A stretch of 20,770 nt of DNA from Prorocentrum cordatum. Taxonomy: Eukaryota > Sar > Dinophyceae > Prorocentrales > Prorocentraceae. Within the stretch, counting starts at the first letter, position 1. Every line of letters starts with the position of its first letter. The translations under genes were made by a program, and so were the position numbers. Below are positions 9,277-17,935 of the stretch, one piece after another. The stretch lies in NCBI GenBank assembly GCA_963575745.1, contig CAUYUJ010007207.1, positions 27,501-48,270 of the forward strand, written 5' to 3'. The notes beneath the pieces are model-generated. The model had not been told where the DNA came from, did no database searches, and saw only the letters and a program-made list of their open reading frames with translations.

Positions 9277-9489
9277 TGGGTAAGATTATGTCGGGCGTGT
9301 CCCCCATACAGGGGGATTTTCGACGAAAAATGAAAAATACCCCAAAAATAGCCCCCCAAAAACGTAAAAAAATATTCAAAAAATAGTCCCCAGATTATTT
9401 TTGGACTAGTTGTTGACTGTTTTAGGGGTATCTTCCATTTTTCGTTGAAAATCCCCCAGTGGGGGGATAGGCCCGACTTATGGGTAAGA
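9277..9489. mobile_element. MITE with 58-bp terminal inverted repeats and 9-bp TSD
   Basis: The 9-mer TGGGTAAGA occurs at 9277-9285 and 9481-9489. The 195 bp between them begin TTATGTCGGGC and end GCCCGACTTA. The inverted arms match from the ends through 9290-9343 and 9425-9477, with about 45 of 54 positions paired and a one-base gap. Each arm carries its own small hairpin (TCCCCC...GGGGGA), followed by a conserved 'GATTTTC(G/A)ACGAAAAATG' block. The centre (9344-9424) is A/T-rich and codes for nothing. Long inverted repeats with a 9-bp duplication fit a Mutator-like non-autonomous element, but family assignment is inference. It differs strongly in composition from the flanks. Confidence 0.85.
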
Positions 9490-9616
9490 GTGGCCTCTGG
9501 TGCGCGGCTTTTTTTGGGGGCCGAGGGAGGCCCAACACGGGCGCGCAAGACGCTATACTGCCGCATCGCGTCGGGCCATCGGGGGACCCCAGTGGGCCCG
9601 CACCGGAGGCCACTCT
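9487..9616. repeat. palindromic element, about 130 bp
   Basis: 9487-9504 (AGAGTGGCCTCTGGTGCG) pairs with 9599-9616, 17 of 18 bases complementary. Inside, 'gggggccgagggaggccc' pairs imperfectly with 'ggcccatcgggggacccc'-type sequence, extending the stem to about 45 bp. A further outer pair, 9485-9496 with 9623-9634 (TAAGAGTG[G/A]CCT), nests around it. It lies against the right end of the MITE and may be the fold-back remnant of a second element into whose edge the MITE inserted. No clear target duplication was found. Confidence 0.6.
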
Positions 9617-9639
9617 GGCGAAAGGTCACTCTTACAGGG

Positions 9640-9820
9640 CAGCGTTCAATGCATAGGATTTTTTTTAAAGGAGGATTTTAATACATGACTAATGTATGAA
9701 TCAATGTATGCATGAACTCATCGTTGTTTTGAATACTAAACCCCTGCATGTTTATTACATGATCCGCACGCGGAACATGTATCTATACATATATATATAT
9801 AAAAAGAACGGCACTGTACG
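9640..9820. other. AT-rich segment with (AT)n run
   Basis: The only clearly AT-rich stretch outside the MITE. It contains 'atgtatgaatcaatgtatgcatg' direct repeats near 9695-9716 and an (AT)n run at about 9787-9800. No gene. It may be an older transposon remnant. Confidence 0.6.
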
Positions 9821-10049
9821 TGTCGTCAAAAATAAGACGATGGCAAGCCCAGACCCGCGACGTCGTGATTTTGGCATGACGCGACCCCCAGAAGTCCGGA
9901 CCCCTTCCCGGGGGCCGGTTTTTCCTCCCGAGTCGTTTTTGACGGCCCCGAGGCATCCCGCCGGGCATGCGTCGGAGGGAAAGTGGCGACACCGCCTCCC
10001 GTCGACGTGAATTTTTACACACCGCGAAGGGGGTCAGGGAGAGTACACC
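9821..10049. other. unassigned, no gene seen
   Basis: Contains 'tcaaaaat'/'gtttttga' motifs and a GC palindrome ('ccccttcccggggg', 9901-9914). No frame or repeat is supported. Confidence 0.4.
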
Positions 10050-10320
10050 TCGACCCCAGGAGGAGAGGAGGAGGAGGAGGAGGAGGAGTAGGGAAGGAGG
10101 ATGAGGAGAGCTGAGGAAAGGTGGAGTGATGTGAGAGGAGGAGGTATGAGGATGAGGACGAGAACGAGGAGTAGGAGGAGGAGGAGGAGGAGGACGAGAA
10201 GTGGGAGGAGTAGGAGGAGTAGGAGTAGGAGTAGGAGTAGGAGTAGGAGTAGGAGTAGGAGTAGGAGTAGGAGTAGTAGGAGGAGGAGGAGGAGGAGGAG
10301 GAGGAGGAGGAGGAGGAGGA
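10050..10320. repeat. (GAG)n / (GGAGTA)n microsatellite
   Basis: GAG units, then a clean hexanucleotide GGAGTA array at about 10207-10277 (about 11 units), then pure GGA to 10320. It resumes after the inserted element at 10527-10543. Confidence 0.92.
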
Positions 10321-10526
10321 TCGGGGAGACGTAAGACTCGGGTACGGGGGACTCGGGTTGGCCCGACGGGGCCATCATAAAAATGACGAAGCCCAATCTG
10401 AAATTTGACGCGGGCTCCCGCTGCAAAAATCCCACGAAAACTGGACCGTCAAAATCCAGGACGCGCTCGTCAAAAAAACGTCGGCAAACCCGAGTTCCGG
10501 CTTACTCGGGTCTTGCGTTTCCCCGA
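10321..10526. mobile_element. MITE-like element (206 bp) inserted in GAG microsatellite
   Basis: The left arm 10321-10368 starts TCGGGGAGACGTAAGACTCG. The right arm 10479-10526, reverse-complemented, starts TCGGGGAAACGCAAGACCCG. The 48-bp arms differ at roughly eight positions plus compensating one-base shifts and both end in CCGACG. The interior (110 bp) is unique and noncoding, with 'tcaaaa' motifs. GAG repeats in the same orientation abut both ends, and GAGGAGGA is present on each side (10313-10320 and 10527-10534). That is compatible with a target duplication but cannot be distinguished from the microsatellite itself. The ends differ from the 9277-9489 element, so it is another family. 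Confidence 0.75.
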
Positions 10527-10717
10527 GAGGAGGAGGAGGAGGAGCAGAATCCTCCCCTCCTCGTAAGGTGCCGCGGGCGGCGCCAGGGGCGCGCCCGGCA
10601 GCGGCGCGGGCGCGTCGCCCGGGCCACGCCCGCCGCGCCCTCGGCCCTTGCCTTGGGGGGGGGGGAGGGGCGGCGGCTCCGGCGGGCAGGCTCGCGCCCC
10701 GCTGCCACCCTTCCTCC
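10527..10717. other. GAG remnant and GC-rich spacer
   Basis: GAG units to 10543, then a very GC-rich unassigned segment. Pro/Arg/Ala-rich frames are open on both strands, as expected from composition alone. Confidence 0.5.
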
Positions 10718-11029
10718 TCGTCCTCGTCGTCCTCGTCGTCCTCCTCGTCCTCCTCCTCCTCCTCCTCCTCCTCCTCCTCCTCCTCCTCCTCCACCTCCCC
10801 CTCCTCCCCCCGGCATCCTGTGATGTCTCACGCGGGCGGGAGGGAAGGGACAGACGGTGCTGGTCCTCCTCCTGCCACCCTTCCTCCTCGTCCTCGTCCT
10901 CCTCCTCCTCCTCCTCCTCCTCCTCGTTCTCGTCGTCGTCGTCCTCCTCCTCCTCCTCCTCCTCCTCCTTCTCCTCCTCCTCCACCTCCCACTTCTCCTC
11001 CTGCTCCTCCTCCCTCCTCCCCTCCCTGA
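10701..11029. repeat. two-copy tandem duplication carrying (CTC)n tracts
   Basis: 'CTGCCACCCTTCCTCCTCGTCC' begins at 10702 and again at 10872, a period of 170 bp. Each copy leads into CTC runs with CGTC interruptions (10718-10805 and 10885-11029). The first copy ends in 'ggcatcctgtgatgtctcacgcgg'-type unique sequence. This shows a segment containing the microsatellite was duplicated, rather than two tracts arising independently. Confidence 0.75.
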
Positions 11030-11059
11030 GGTTTGGTTGGAGGGGTTCGTAAAGTGTCA

Positions 11060-11580
11060 GAGGTCCTGGTTTGCCCAATGGCTCCGCGAAGGCCTCCGAT
11101 GCTCCAAGATGGCCTCCAAGGCGGCTCATGATGACCGAAGGTGCTTCCAGACAGCATCCGACATGCCCCCACGCGGTCAGACGAGAGCCGCAAGACGGCC
11201 CCAAGTGCACTCGGAGCCCTCTCAAGACCACAAAGAGGCCAACATCCATCAAACACATAAGGAATATCACTGATGGGTGCCGTCTCGACTGCTCGCTTCC
11301 GATGTGCTTTTGGGGCCTGAAGATGGCCCCAGGATGCCCCAAGAGAGCCCCAAGATGTGCCCAAGAGGCTCCGAAGGCGGCCCCAAGAGCTCCCAAGATT
11401 TCCCCAAGCGCGCCTCAAGGGGCGATTTCGAGGGTCCCAGAGGGGGGGTGGGGGGGGGGCAAGCATTAGGACCCCTCTGTTTCACCGACGCCCTCCACGA
11501 TAGCCCCAATAGGCCCCAGAGCCCCAAGAGGACCCCAAGATCACCCAAAAGAGCCCCAAGAGGCCACCAGGATGACATTT
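11060..11580. repeat. diverged dispersed repeat field of CCCCAAGA-type units
   Basis: Loose repeats of 'gccccaagag', 'ccccaagatg', 'ccccaggatg' and 'tcccaagat' occur at 9-14 base spacing, densest at 11318-11405 and 11505-11570. All minus-strand frames give Leu/Gly/Ser/Trp-rich peptides ('LGALLGHPGAIF', 'SWGSLGASW'), which mark the repeat and not a protein. The segment 11410-11500 includes G runs. 11180-11290 is less repetitive. Confidence 0.6.
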
Positions 11581-11589
11581 TGAAGGTTC

Positions 11590-11950
11590 AGTCCTCCTCC
11601 TCCTCCTCCTCCTCCCCTCCTGGCACCTCCTCCTCTCTCCTCCTACTCCTTCTCCCCTCCCCCCCCTCCTCTCCTCCTGCTCCCCACCCTCCTCCTCCAA
11701 CTTCAAGCTACATTCCAACTCCTCCCTCCCCTGCCTCGTCTCGCTCCCGCTCCTCTCATCCTTCCTCCTCCTTCCTCCTCCTCCTCCTCCTCCTCCTCTC
11801 CTCATCATCATCATCATCATCACATCATCATCAACATCACCATCAACATCACCCCCCATACATCCTCATCCTCAACCTCACCTCAACCTCATCCCTCATC
11901 CCCATCCTCATCCTACTTCCTCCTCCTCATCGTCCCTGTCCTCGTCAATA
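11590..11950. repeat. CTC tract with (CAT)n core
   Basis: CTC/CCT units at 11590-11800, then (ATC)n at about 11802-11850 with 'aacatcacc' variants, then 'cctcatcctcaacctcac' repeats. Confidence 0.9.
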
Positions 11951-12057
11951 CCCTTAACGACTTCCTGACCGTGTGCGTACCTCTCCCATTGGTCGTGATC
12001 GAGCGTGGTGGTCGTCGTCGTCGTCGTTGTATAAACACTCGTTACTTACTCTGCTGC

Positions 12058-12212
12058 TTCTTCCTCCCCCTCCTCCTCCTCCACCTCTCCTCCACCTCCT
12101 CCTCCTCCTCGCCCCTCCACCTCCTCCTCCACCCTCCTCCTCCTCCTCCTCCTCCTCCTCCCCCTCCTCTTCCTCCTCCTCCTCCTCCTCCTCCTCCTCC
12201 TTCTTCCCTCGA
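12058..12212. repeat. (CTC)n tract
   Basis: CTC/CACCTC units, nearly pure at 12138-12200. The short preceding segment 11951-12057 contains a brief GTC run at 12009-12028. Confidence 0.9.
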
Positions 12213-12402
12213 CCCACGCAAGTCACAGGGATGGCCCAAACAGGCCCTCCAAGGTCACCCCCTTGCTACAGAGATGTCTCTGTTCACCCTGGTTGTCCGC
12301 TCTGTTCACTATGTGCGTCTCGTCGTCCCGTCTTCCCGTCAGTGTTCACGGGCAGGACTTCTGAATGGGCTCGTGGGGGTATGCGAAGCGCACAGGCTTA
12401 TT

Positions 12403-12512
12403 CAGTCTCCTCCTCCTCCTCCTCCTCCTCCTCCTCCTCCTCCTCCTCCACCTCTCCCTCCTCCTCCTCTTCCTCCTCCTCCTCTTCCTTTTCCTCGTCC
12501 TCCTCACCCCCA
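12403..12512. repeat. (CTC)n tract
   Basis: Pure CTC for about 45 bases, then 'ctcttcc' variants. The interval 12213-12402 before it is unique with no gene seen. Confidence 0.9.
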
Positions 12513-12529
12513 ATTTGCCGCACCATCCT

Positions 12530-12662
12530 CATAACCATCAGCATTACCATCATCATGATCCCCCCCCTCCTCCTCATCATCATCACCATCACCATTATCA
12601 TCACTGCCACCATCATAATCAGACTCCTCGTCATCATTCTCCTCTCACTGCCATCACCATAA
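12530..12662. repeat. (CAT/ATC)n imperfect tract
   Basis: 'catcatcatc', 'accatc' and 'ataatc' units, interrupted by CCTCC at about 12560. His-rich or Met/Val-rich frames are artefacts. Confidence 0.85.
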
Positions 12663-12810
12663 TCAGTAAATCTCTTCCTCCTCCAGTTCATATCCCTCCT
12701 CTGTGTGGTGACATAACAGATTGTCATACTAGGGCAGCAAACTGTGACATAGTGAACTCGGTCACAGGCCAGCCCTGAGCCATGGGGCCCGAGGGAGGAC
12801 AGTGGGGCCG

Positions 12811-13053
12811 ATGCGTGAACTGGTGGTCGGCAGTGGGATTATGCGGCCTGAAGCCTGCCTTGCACGCGGTGAGCCGCCCACCGCAGACATCGCGCAAAAA
12901 CATTCGGAGGACGTTGCCTTCAGCCCACGCAGCGTGGAGAGCGTGGTGTTTCCGGGGGGGCTCTCAAAAACTCCGGGAGGGAGGGATGAGGCCCGCACTT
13001 TCCGCAAACATGTCGCGTTTGTGGCGCATCGCATAGAAAAGGGCCAAGCCTAA
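12811..13053 (+). CDS. short open frame of unknown function (80 aa)
   Basis: ATG at 12811, TAA at 13051-13053. The composition looks protein-like ('IAQKHSEDVAFSPRSVESVV', 'RTFRKHVAFVAHRIEKGQA') and non-repetitive, with no known motif. A minus-strand frame of 90 aa covers the same interval, so the strand is uncertain. It may be a shadow of a longer decayed minus-strand retroelement. Confidence 0.2.
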   Translation: MRELVVGSGIMRPEACLARGEPPTADIAQKHSEDVAFSPRSVESVVFPGGLSKTPGGRDEARTFRKHVAFVAHRIEKGQA

Positions 13054-13566
13054 TACCGAGGAGGCGGAACAAACATTGCAACGCCGCTTACTTCGGTGCC
13101 ACACGGGCACGCGCGGGGCGACGGGCTCGGGGCGGGGTAGCCTCCAAGCGCCAGCCCGAACCCAACCCAACTCACCTAGCTCCACGATGTGAGGCAGCTC
13201 CCCAACAACCCTGCCCATATTAGAAATCCGGGCGATGTTCAATTGGATAGCGAAGTTAACTTGAGCAGGAAGCATGTCAAAAGCCGTGGGGCCCAGCAGT
13301 CTGACCTGCATGTAAGCTCGTCGCCTCTAACACAGACCATGGTGGACATCAACATCAGCTTCGCTACAGTGGCCATTGGCTGTCCAGAGGGTGGGTCCGA
13401 GGACAAACGCGCGCAACTTCCCTCCAGGCGTGGGCCTGACGATTGGCACCCGCCAGGGCCCACGAGTGGTCCCTGCCTGCTCTAGGAAAGGGTCGCGCAA
13501 CTTACCTGTCATTTCCCAGAGCGGCGCGAATCCTCTGAGTTGTGTGCATCGGTCATTATTGCACAA
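12964..13566 (-). pseudogene. possible downstream part of decayed minus-strand element
   Basis: One frame runs through 13566-12964 with a single stop (TAG, at about 13327). After that stop, 'GELPHIVELGELGWVRAG' and 'VPVWHRSKRRCNVCSAS' (one C-x2-C) look protein-like. The frame follows the RNase H fragment in the same orientation, so it could be the C-terminal tail of the same polyprotein. I cannot name a domain, and the overlap with the weak plus-strand frame leaves coding uncertain. Confidence 0.25.
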
Positions 13567-14493
13567 TGCTCTGCCGTTCCGCTGTCATACTTCATTTCCT
13601 CTGGAACAGCAGCCCTGATCCCTCGGATGGGGTCGTCTGCTTCGTCGATCTGGACCGCGATGGCTCCCGCGTGGGAGAGGCGGCTGCTGCGGGGGAAAAG
13701 GCAAGAACCATCAATGAAAAGCATGGCCCCAGCTGGGATCTCGAACGGATTGGCCCCCTCCCCGCCAGGGCTAACAGAAAAGCTAGACATCCCCATCTCC
13801 AATTGGTGGACCACCACAGGTGTCGGGCCTTGCTATCCACGCTCTGCCGAAGATTAGGGAGCTCGGGCCATCCGACGCCGCCTGCTGGACGAGCCTGGGA
13901 GGGAAGACCTCCTCGCGCACAACCTTGGCCTGAGGGCGCTCGCAAGTCCGAATCCTGCGCCGCGCGCCGTCGCTCTTACGCCGGCGGCTACTGCACTGGA
14001 AACCCCACTCCGTGAGGGGCGCACCAGCGGGGGGCGCGCCGCAAGGAACCTGCGTGGCCTCGCTTTCTGGGCCGGGGACACGCCGGGACCCCTGGAAGGC
14101 AGCCCCCGCTTGGCGGGCCCCCACCAGGCCCCTGGAACAGATGTCCCGGGCCTCGAAGTCCGCCCGGCTGCGCAGCTGTCGCGCGTTTCTCGGCGCGCCT
14201 GCCTTTGCGCTGGCAAGAGGAGCTCTTAGGGGCCATGCTGGGAGAGACCTCGGCCAGGTTGCGCGCGGGGCCCATTGGAGCCAGCTATGACACCTGGTTT
14301 GTCGACGCTCCAGCGCGCCCCCTCGCGCCAGAGGAGGGCGGCAGAGATCGGGCCCTTGGCGCGGGAAACACGTTTGCCACCTATGCCCTTCGCGCGCTTG
14401 CAGGCGGAGATCGTCGCGTTGGCGAGCAGCTGCGGGCCGAGCACGCGCTGGTGGACCTGCTCGTGCCGGCGGAAGGCGGCGGCCATTCACCAT
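13509..14493 (-). pseudogene. decayed retroelement fragment with truncated RNase H domain
   Basis: The best-supported part is 13817-13509 (102 aa). It shows 'MLFIDGSC' with the first RNase H Asp (D36; bases 13701-13715) and 'SGTAEHCAIM' with the catalytic-type Glu (E83; 13569-13571). These are spaced as in RNase H domains of dinoflagellate retrotransposons, where 'TDGSC...P...L..AG.A.VQ' is typical. The frame ends before the third and fourth acidic residues, so the domain is incomplete. Upstream (higher coordinates), minus-strand pieces such as 'LLANATISACKRAKG' and 'SSLIFGRAWIARPDT' lie in two other frames and resemble the Ala/Arg-rich linker before RNase H. At least two frameshifts are implied. 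No RT motif is seen. Confidence 0.55.
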
Positions 14494-16600
14494 GCAGCAG
14501 CGTGCATCGCGGCACTTCGCGATGCCGCATCAATCGAATGCTGAAGCTCTGGCGCGGCCCAAGCCAGGTCCATCTTAGAACGTCTGAACGCATCTCCAGC
14601 GCAATGCTTCAGCGGAGCTACGAATTTGCCTGTCTTGACGTGGGCTGACAGCGCGGGCGCCCGTGCCACAGGTCAAAATAGCTTTCTCGTCTGGAACTGC
14701 ATGTCCCCGTGCCCCGCTTTGGCCCTGGGCATCCTCGTCGGCCCCCGACGGGCGCCAAACTTTGCCCATCCTTTTTGTTCCTAGCATTCCTAATCCCTCG
14801 GCGCGCTGTCTATGCTGCCTTTGCGAGAAGTCAAATCCTAGTCGGCAGCGTCGCGATCGTCGGGGGCGCCGGCGAGATCTCCCAAGTTGGCCCAGGCGAG
14901 TTTCCACGGCGGCCCCGGCGACGACGTGAGCGCAGACATCTGGCCGGCCAGGGGGGCCTTCAAATCTTCGCGAGATATGAGTGTACTTCCACGACCAGAT
15001 TGACGAGGGCGCCCACGACCCAGCTCACGCCCCGCCCACGCTGCCGCGGCACGAGGTCGTTCACGTGCAGCGCTCCCCGCGATCCAGCAATGATACCACG
15101 CCAGGAGCATGAGGGGTGTGTTCAGCAGCCCCTCCAACATCAAGTGCCGTGGCCACTGGCAGGAACAAGAAAGACGGGCGAGCGGGTAGAGCGGGCAGGC
15201 GCATGCCTTGGCGGCTGCGACCAACGCATCGCACGCCGCGCGCTCGTGGGCCCGCGCAATATCCCAGGTGGCCTGGGCCGAGAAGCCCCCTGAATTACCC
15301 GGATGTTCCGCGAGCGCAGCTTGATTCCCAACAATGGCGGGCGGGGGCCCTTTCGGGGCCATCGGGGAAGATCCTCGCCGCCCCTGCAACTGCAATTCAT
15401 TGGCCGCGTGCATTTGGACCTCGCCGAAAACCTTAACCGCGCGCCCATGATGTTCAAAAGGCCTTTGGGTTGTCGGGTCAGCCGAGGCGCCGGCATCGCC
15501 GCCAGCCTCCTGGCCGGGGTTGGGGGGCACCAGTGACCTGCTCGATCTAGAAAATCAAAGAAACTGAAACCTGTCCATGGTCGCAAATGAGACGCGCCCG
15601 CTGGCGGCGCCAACCATCTGGCACGCACGTGGCTGAATGACAAAACGCGAATATCGCCGATGTCCGCACTTTTTCGTAGCGGCATTGCGCCTTGGGTCTG
15701 GTCTCGCGGGCAGCTCCTGGAGACGGATGGCGCCCGCCCCGTTGGCAAGGCGTTGCGGGGGGCTGCTCGCCTCTCTGCAGAAAGCCCGGCGCGCCCGATT
15801 CGCCGGGTGACCCGCTGCTTTTTGATGCGCCGCGCCGCCGGGGAGCAAGGGCTGCGCCAGGTGGGCGCCTCCCAGAAGTCGGCCCCCAAGGAATCTCAAA
15901 TTCTGTTCGAAGTTTTCTCTTTCCTCAGCGCTGGTGGCGCTCGCCATCTCGGACCAACTCTGGAGGTTGCCCCCCGCGTCGTCGCTGGGCGGGGCAGCTT
16001 GCAAATGAGCGAAGAAACGGGACGCGATCGCCTCCCCCACTTCCTTCCTGACCCCCCCCCTCTAGCCCTGCGGCAGGTAGATGAGGGGCGGGGCGGGGCG
16101 CGGGCGGGCGGCAAAGACGCGGGCAAGGCCGACGCAGCGCAGGGTGAGCTCGGCAAAGTCCCCGCGGCTCCACGCGGCGTTGCTGGCAACTAAATTGACG
16201 TAGGCGGCGCGACCGATGATGCTCGACCCCTGCCTCCAACTGCCCCCGCGAACGCGCAGTCGCATGGCAGGCAGGGGGCGAGAGCAGCGTACTAGGCGAG
16301 CGTAGGGGCCAGGCTATGCGTCTGCCCCCCGCCTCCACGCGGGCCAACACAGGTCGCTCGCGCCAGCGCCGGGCCCGCGCGCCCCCCCCAGAGAACCCGA
16401 AGACGGCGACCCCTGCCCCTCCGGCCCCCCGCAACCCGGCGGCCGCGCATCGGGCAAGGGGGCAGGATTGCATCCAATGCCAGCGGGAGCCAGGCGATGC
16501 ATTGGCGCCCCGCCCCCACGTGGGCCAACGCGCGATGCTCCCACCAGAACTGGCCCACGCTATCCGCAGCTGATGTTGTAGACCGCGCTCCTTGCCTCCA
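14494..16600. other. GC-rich region, unassigned, open frames on both strands
   Basis: Several frames are open, the longest on the minus strand (15530-14838, 230 aa; 15889-15140, 249 aa). High GC alone produces such frames. No endonuclease, RT YxDD or other motif was recognised. By orientation and position the minus-strand frames could be the 5' part of the retroelement at 13509-14493, but this is inference. A 41-bp direct repeat lies at 16308-16348 and 16489-16529. Confidence 0.35.
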
Positions 16601-17117
16601 CCAGCTTTTGATGTCGCGAAACCGCAACTGGGGCGGCCTCGCAAGGTCGCCGTGAAGGGGCGACGAAGGCGATGTTCGCCTTCCCTCTGTCCTGGACTTG
16701 CAGACGATCCTTCTCGTCACTGTCGCGCTCATGCCAGCCGCCAGGATACCCGACCGACAAGCTCGAGCTGCGAGGACATTGCAATGAGGGGGTGCCGGCG
16801 ACCGCCACCACCCACCCATGTGGAAATACTGGTCTCACTTCCTGTACACGCCTGCACGATGGACAAGAATGCCATCCATGCTAGAGAGACTGACATAGCT
16901 TACCTGCTGCAGCTGCCGCGATGAATTGCTTGGCCTTTTCCCGCGGGCCAAGCGAGCCTCCTTTCCTTCTCCTCTGCCAATGCCCCCAGCGCCCGCCACT
17001 GCGAGTCCCGCTGCATCCGTTCCACTGCCAACTCATAGTGAACATGGCGTGGGTGCTGGGGCTACTTTGCCTCCATCTACTGGTATGTCCACGATGTCCA
17101 CGGTAGTGGCTCGCTTG
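16601..17117. other. unassigned, no gene supported
   Basis: A plus-strand frame (16926-17177) is Pro/Ala/Thr-rich with a hydrophobic end. 'ttatgcag' at 17123-17130 could act as a plus-strand splice acceptor. Neither is enough to call an exon, and the minus-strand frame starting at 17118 is the stronger signal at the boundary. Confidence 0.35.
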
Positions 17118-17666
17118 TTATCTTATGCAGGAGCGTCTTTCTTGCCATCGTTGGTTTTCCTCCGCATAGTCTTGTAGCTCCCTCTCTTGCCTGCCGAACA
17201 GCACCGTTTGTTTTGCCATCGTTTTGAATGCGTCGGACATGATTTGGGCCCTCTGTAGTGTTTCCTCCACGTAGGTCTGGTCAAGGTCTACGTAGTCATT
17301 GAAACCAAAGAGGGACTCGCAACTGAATTGAAGAGACGCCGGGTCATCAAGAGAGTCCTCGGGACTGATGAGTGGGACGTCGTCGGCCACTGGAATCACC
17401 TGCTCATGTAGTTCTGCAAGGAGTCGGCGGGTTCCAACGTCGCTTGTGTATCCTGGATATGTTTCGATTTGGGCCACCAAGTTTATAGCGCAGGTTGTCT
17501 TATGCTTGCATTGCTCAAACAACTGCGACTCCAATCTGCGAGTGTCCCACCGAACCCTGAAGCGATCGGGTGGCTTAGGCAAGGCGGATGCCAGCGCGAG
17601 CTCGTACTGTTGGACCAGCATTAGATTGCCAGCCTTCGCGCCAGCAAAATCAGCCGCATGACTTCC
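17118..17666 (-). CDS. hypothetical protein exon, C-terminal part (about 182 codons)
   Basis: Not recognised, but the most convincing ordinary coding sequence here. The frame opens after TAA (17669-17667) and ends at TAA 17120-17118. The first ATG (17621) gives 167 aa; reading from the opening adds 'GSHAADFAGAKAGNL'. Composition is balanced and non-repetitive, with mixed codon third positions unlike the triplet repeats. The middle is acidic ('SPEDSLDDPASLQF', 'FNDYVDLDQTYVEETLQ'). The last 50 residues are predicted helical or coiled-coil-like, rich in Glu/Gln/Arg. There is one CxxxxxC pair (in 'CKHKTTC') and no membrane span. 'TAAG' at 17666 could be a splice acceptor, making this an internal or last exon. 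Alternatively it joins the 17935-17621 frame by a frameshift. The base composition is less GC-rich than the neighbours. Confidence 0.5.
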   Translation of the reverse strand, partial: GSHAADFAGAKAGNLMLVQQYELALASALPKPPDRFRVRWDTRRLESQLFEQCKHKTTCAINLVAQIETYPGYTSDVGTRRLLAELHEQVIPVADDVPLISPEDSLDDPASLQFSCESLFGFNDYVDLDQTYVEETLQRAQIMSDAFKTMAKQTVLFGRQERELQDYAEENQRWQERRSCIR

Positions 17667-17935
17667 TTATGTGTGATGGTGGCGAGAGGGGCCTGGGCCA
17701 CCCCAGGTGAGGAAACATCACGAATAGGCCTAGGATTGCGGGGACCGCCAATCCCATTCGAGACACTTTGGTAGGACGACTGCCACGTCAGGGAATTTCG
17801 AGTCTCGCCAGTGCTTCTCCCCGGTACTTGCAGGGATGCGTGCTGAACGAGTTCTTGCAGCACCCACGCACGCATTTCCAGAGGCATTGGGAACCATTTG
17901 TGCTTCCAACTTTTTTCGTCAAGTAAATGCCTGTA
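17621..17935 (-). CDS. hypothetical protein exon, N-terminal part of the same gene
   Basis: Open from after TGA (17938-17936) to TAA 17623-17621; the first ATG is at 17887. Protein-like text such as 'LDEKSWKHKWFPMPLEMRAW' and 'VLQELVQHASLQVPGRS' precedes a Ser/Asn/Gly-rich linker. It overlaps the 17666-17118 frame by about 45 bases in a different frame. The simplest readings are a single frameshift near 17640-17665 (pseudogene) or an intron whose acceptor is the TAAG at 17666. 'ACAG' just upstream of the open frame could be its own acceptor. A gag-like protein of a retroelement is possible but not shown. Confidence 0.4.
   Translation of the reverse strand, partial: YRHLLDEKSWKHKWFPMPLEMRAWVLQELVQHASLQVPGRSTGETRNSLTWQSSYQSVSNGIGGPRNPRPIRDVSSPGVAQAPLATITHKEVMRLILLARRLAI

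Noticed and set aside
9228-9629. 133-aa minus-strand protein ('GIFNEKWKIPL')
   Set aside because: The frame lies across the MITE and the adjacent palindrome; its sequence is the inverted repeat translated twice.
10034-10435. Leu-rich membrane protein on the minus strand
   Set aside because: Poly-Leu is the reverse complement of the GAG/GGAGTA microsatellite, and the frame then runs through the MITE.
15965-15995. RT-type 'xDDA' motif on the minus strand ('PPSDDAGGN')
   Set aside because: No surrounding reverse-transcriptase palm sequence; chance occurrence in GC-rich DNA.
17118-17135. Plus-strand splice acceptor 'ttatgcag'
   Set aside because: No supported plus-strand exon follows, and the minus-strand frame over the same bases is more protein-like.
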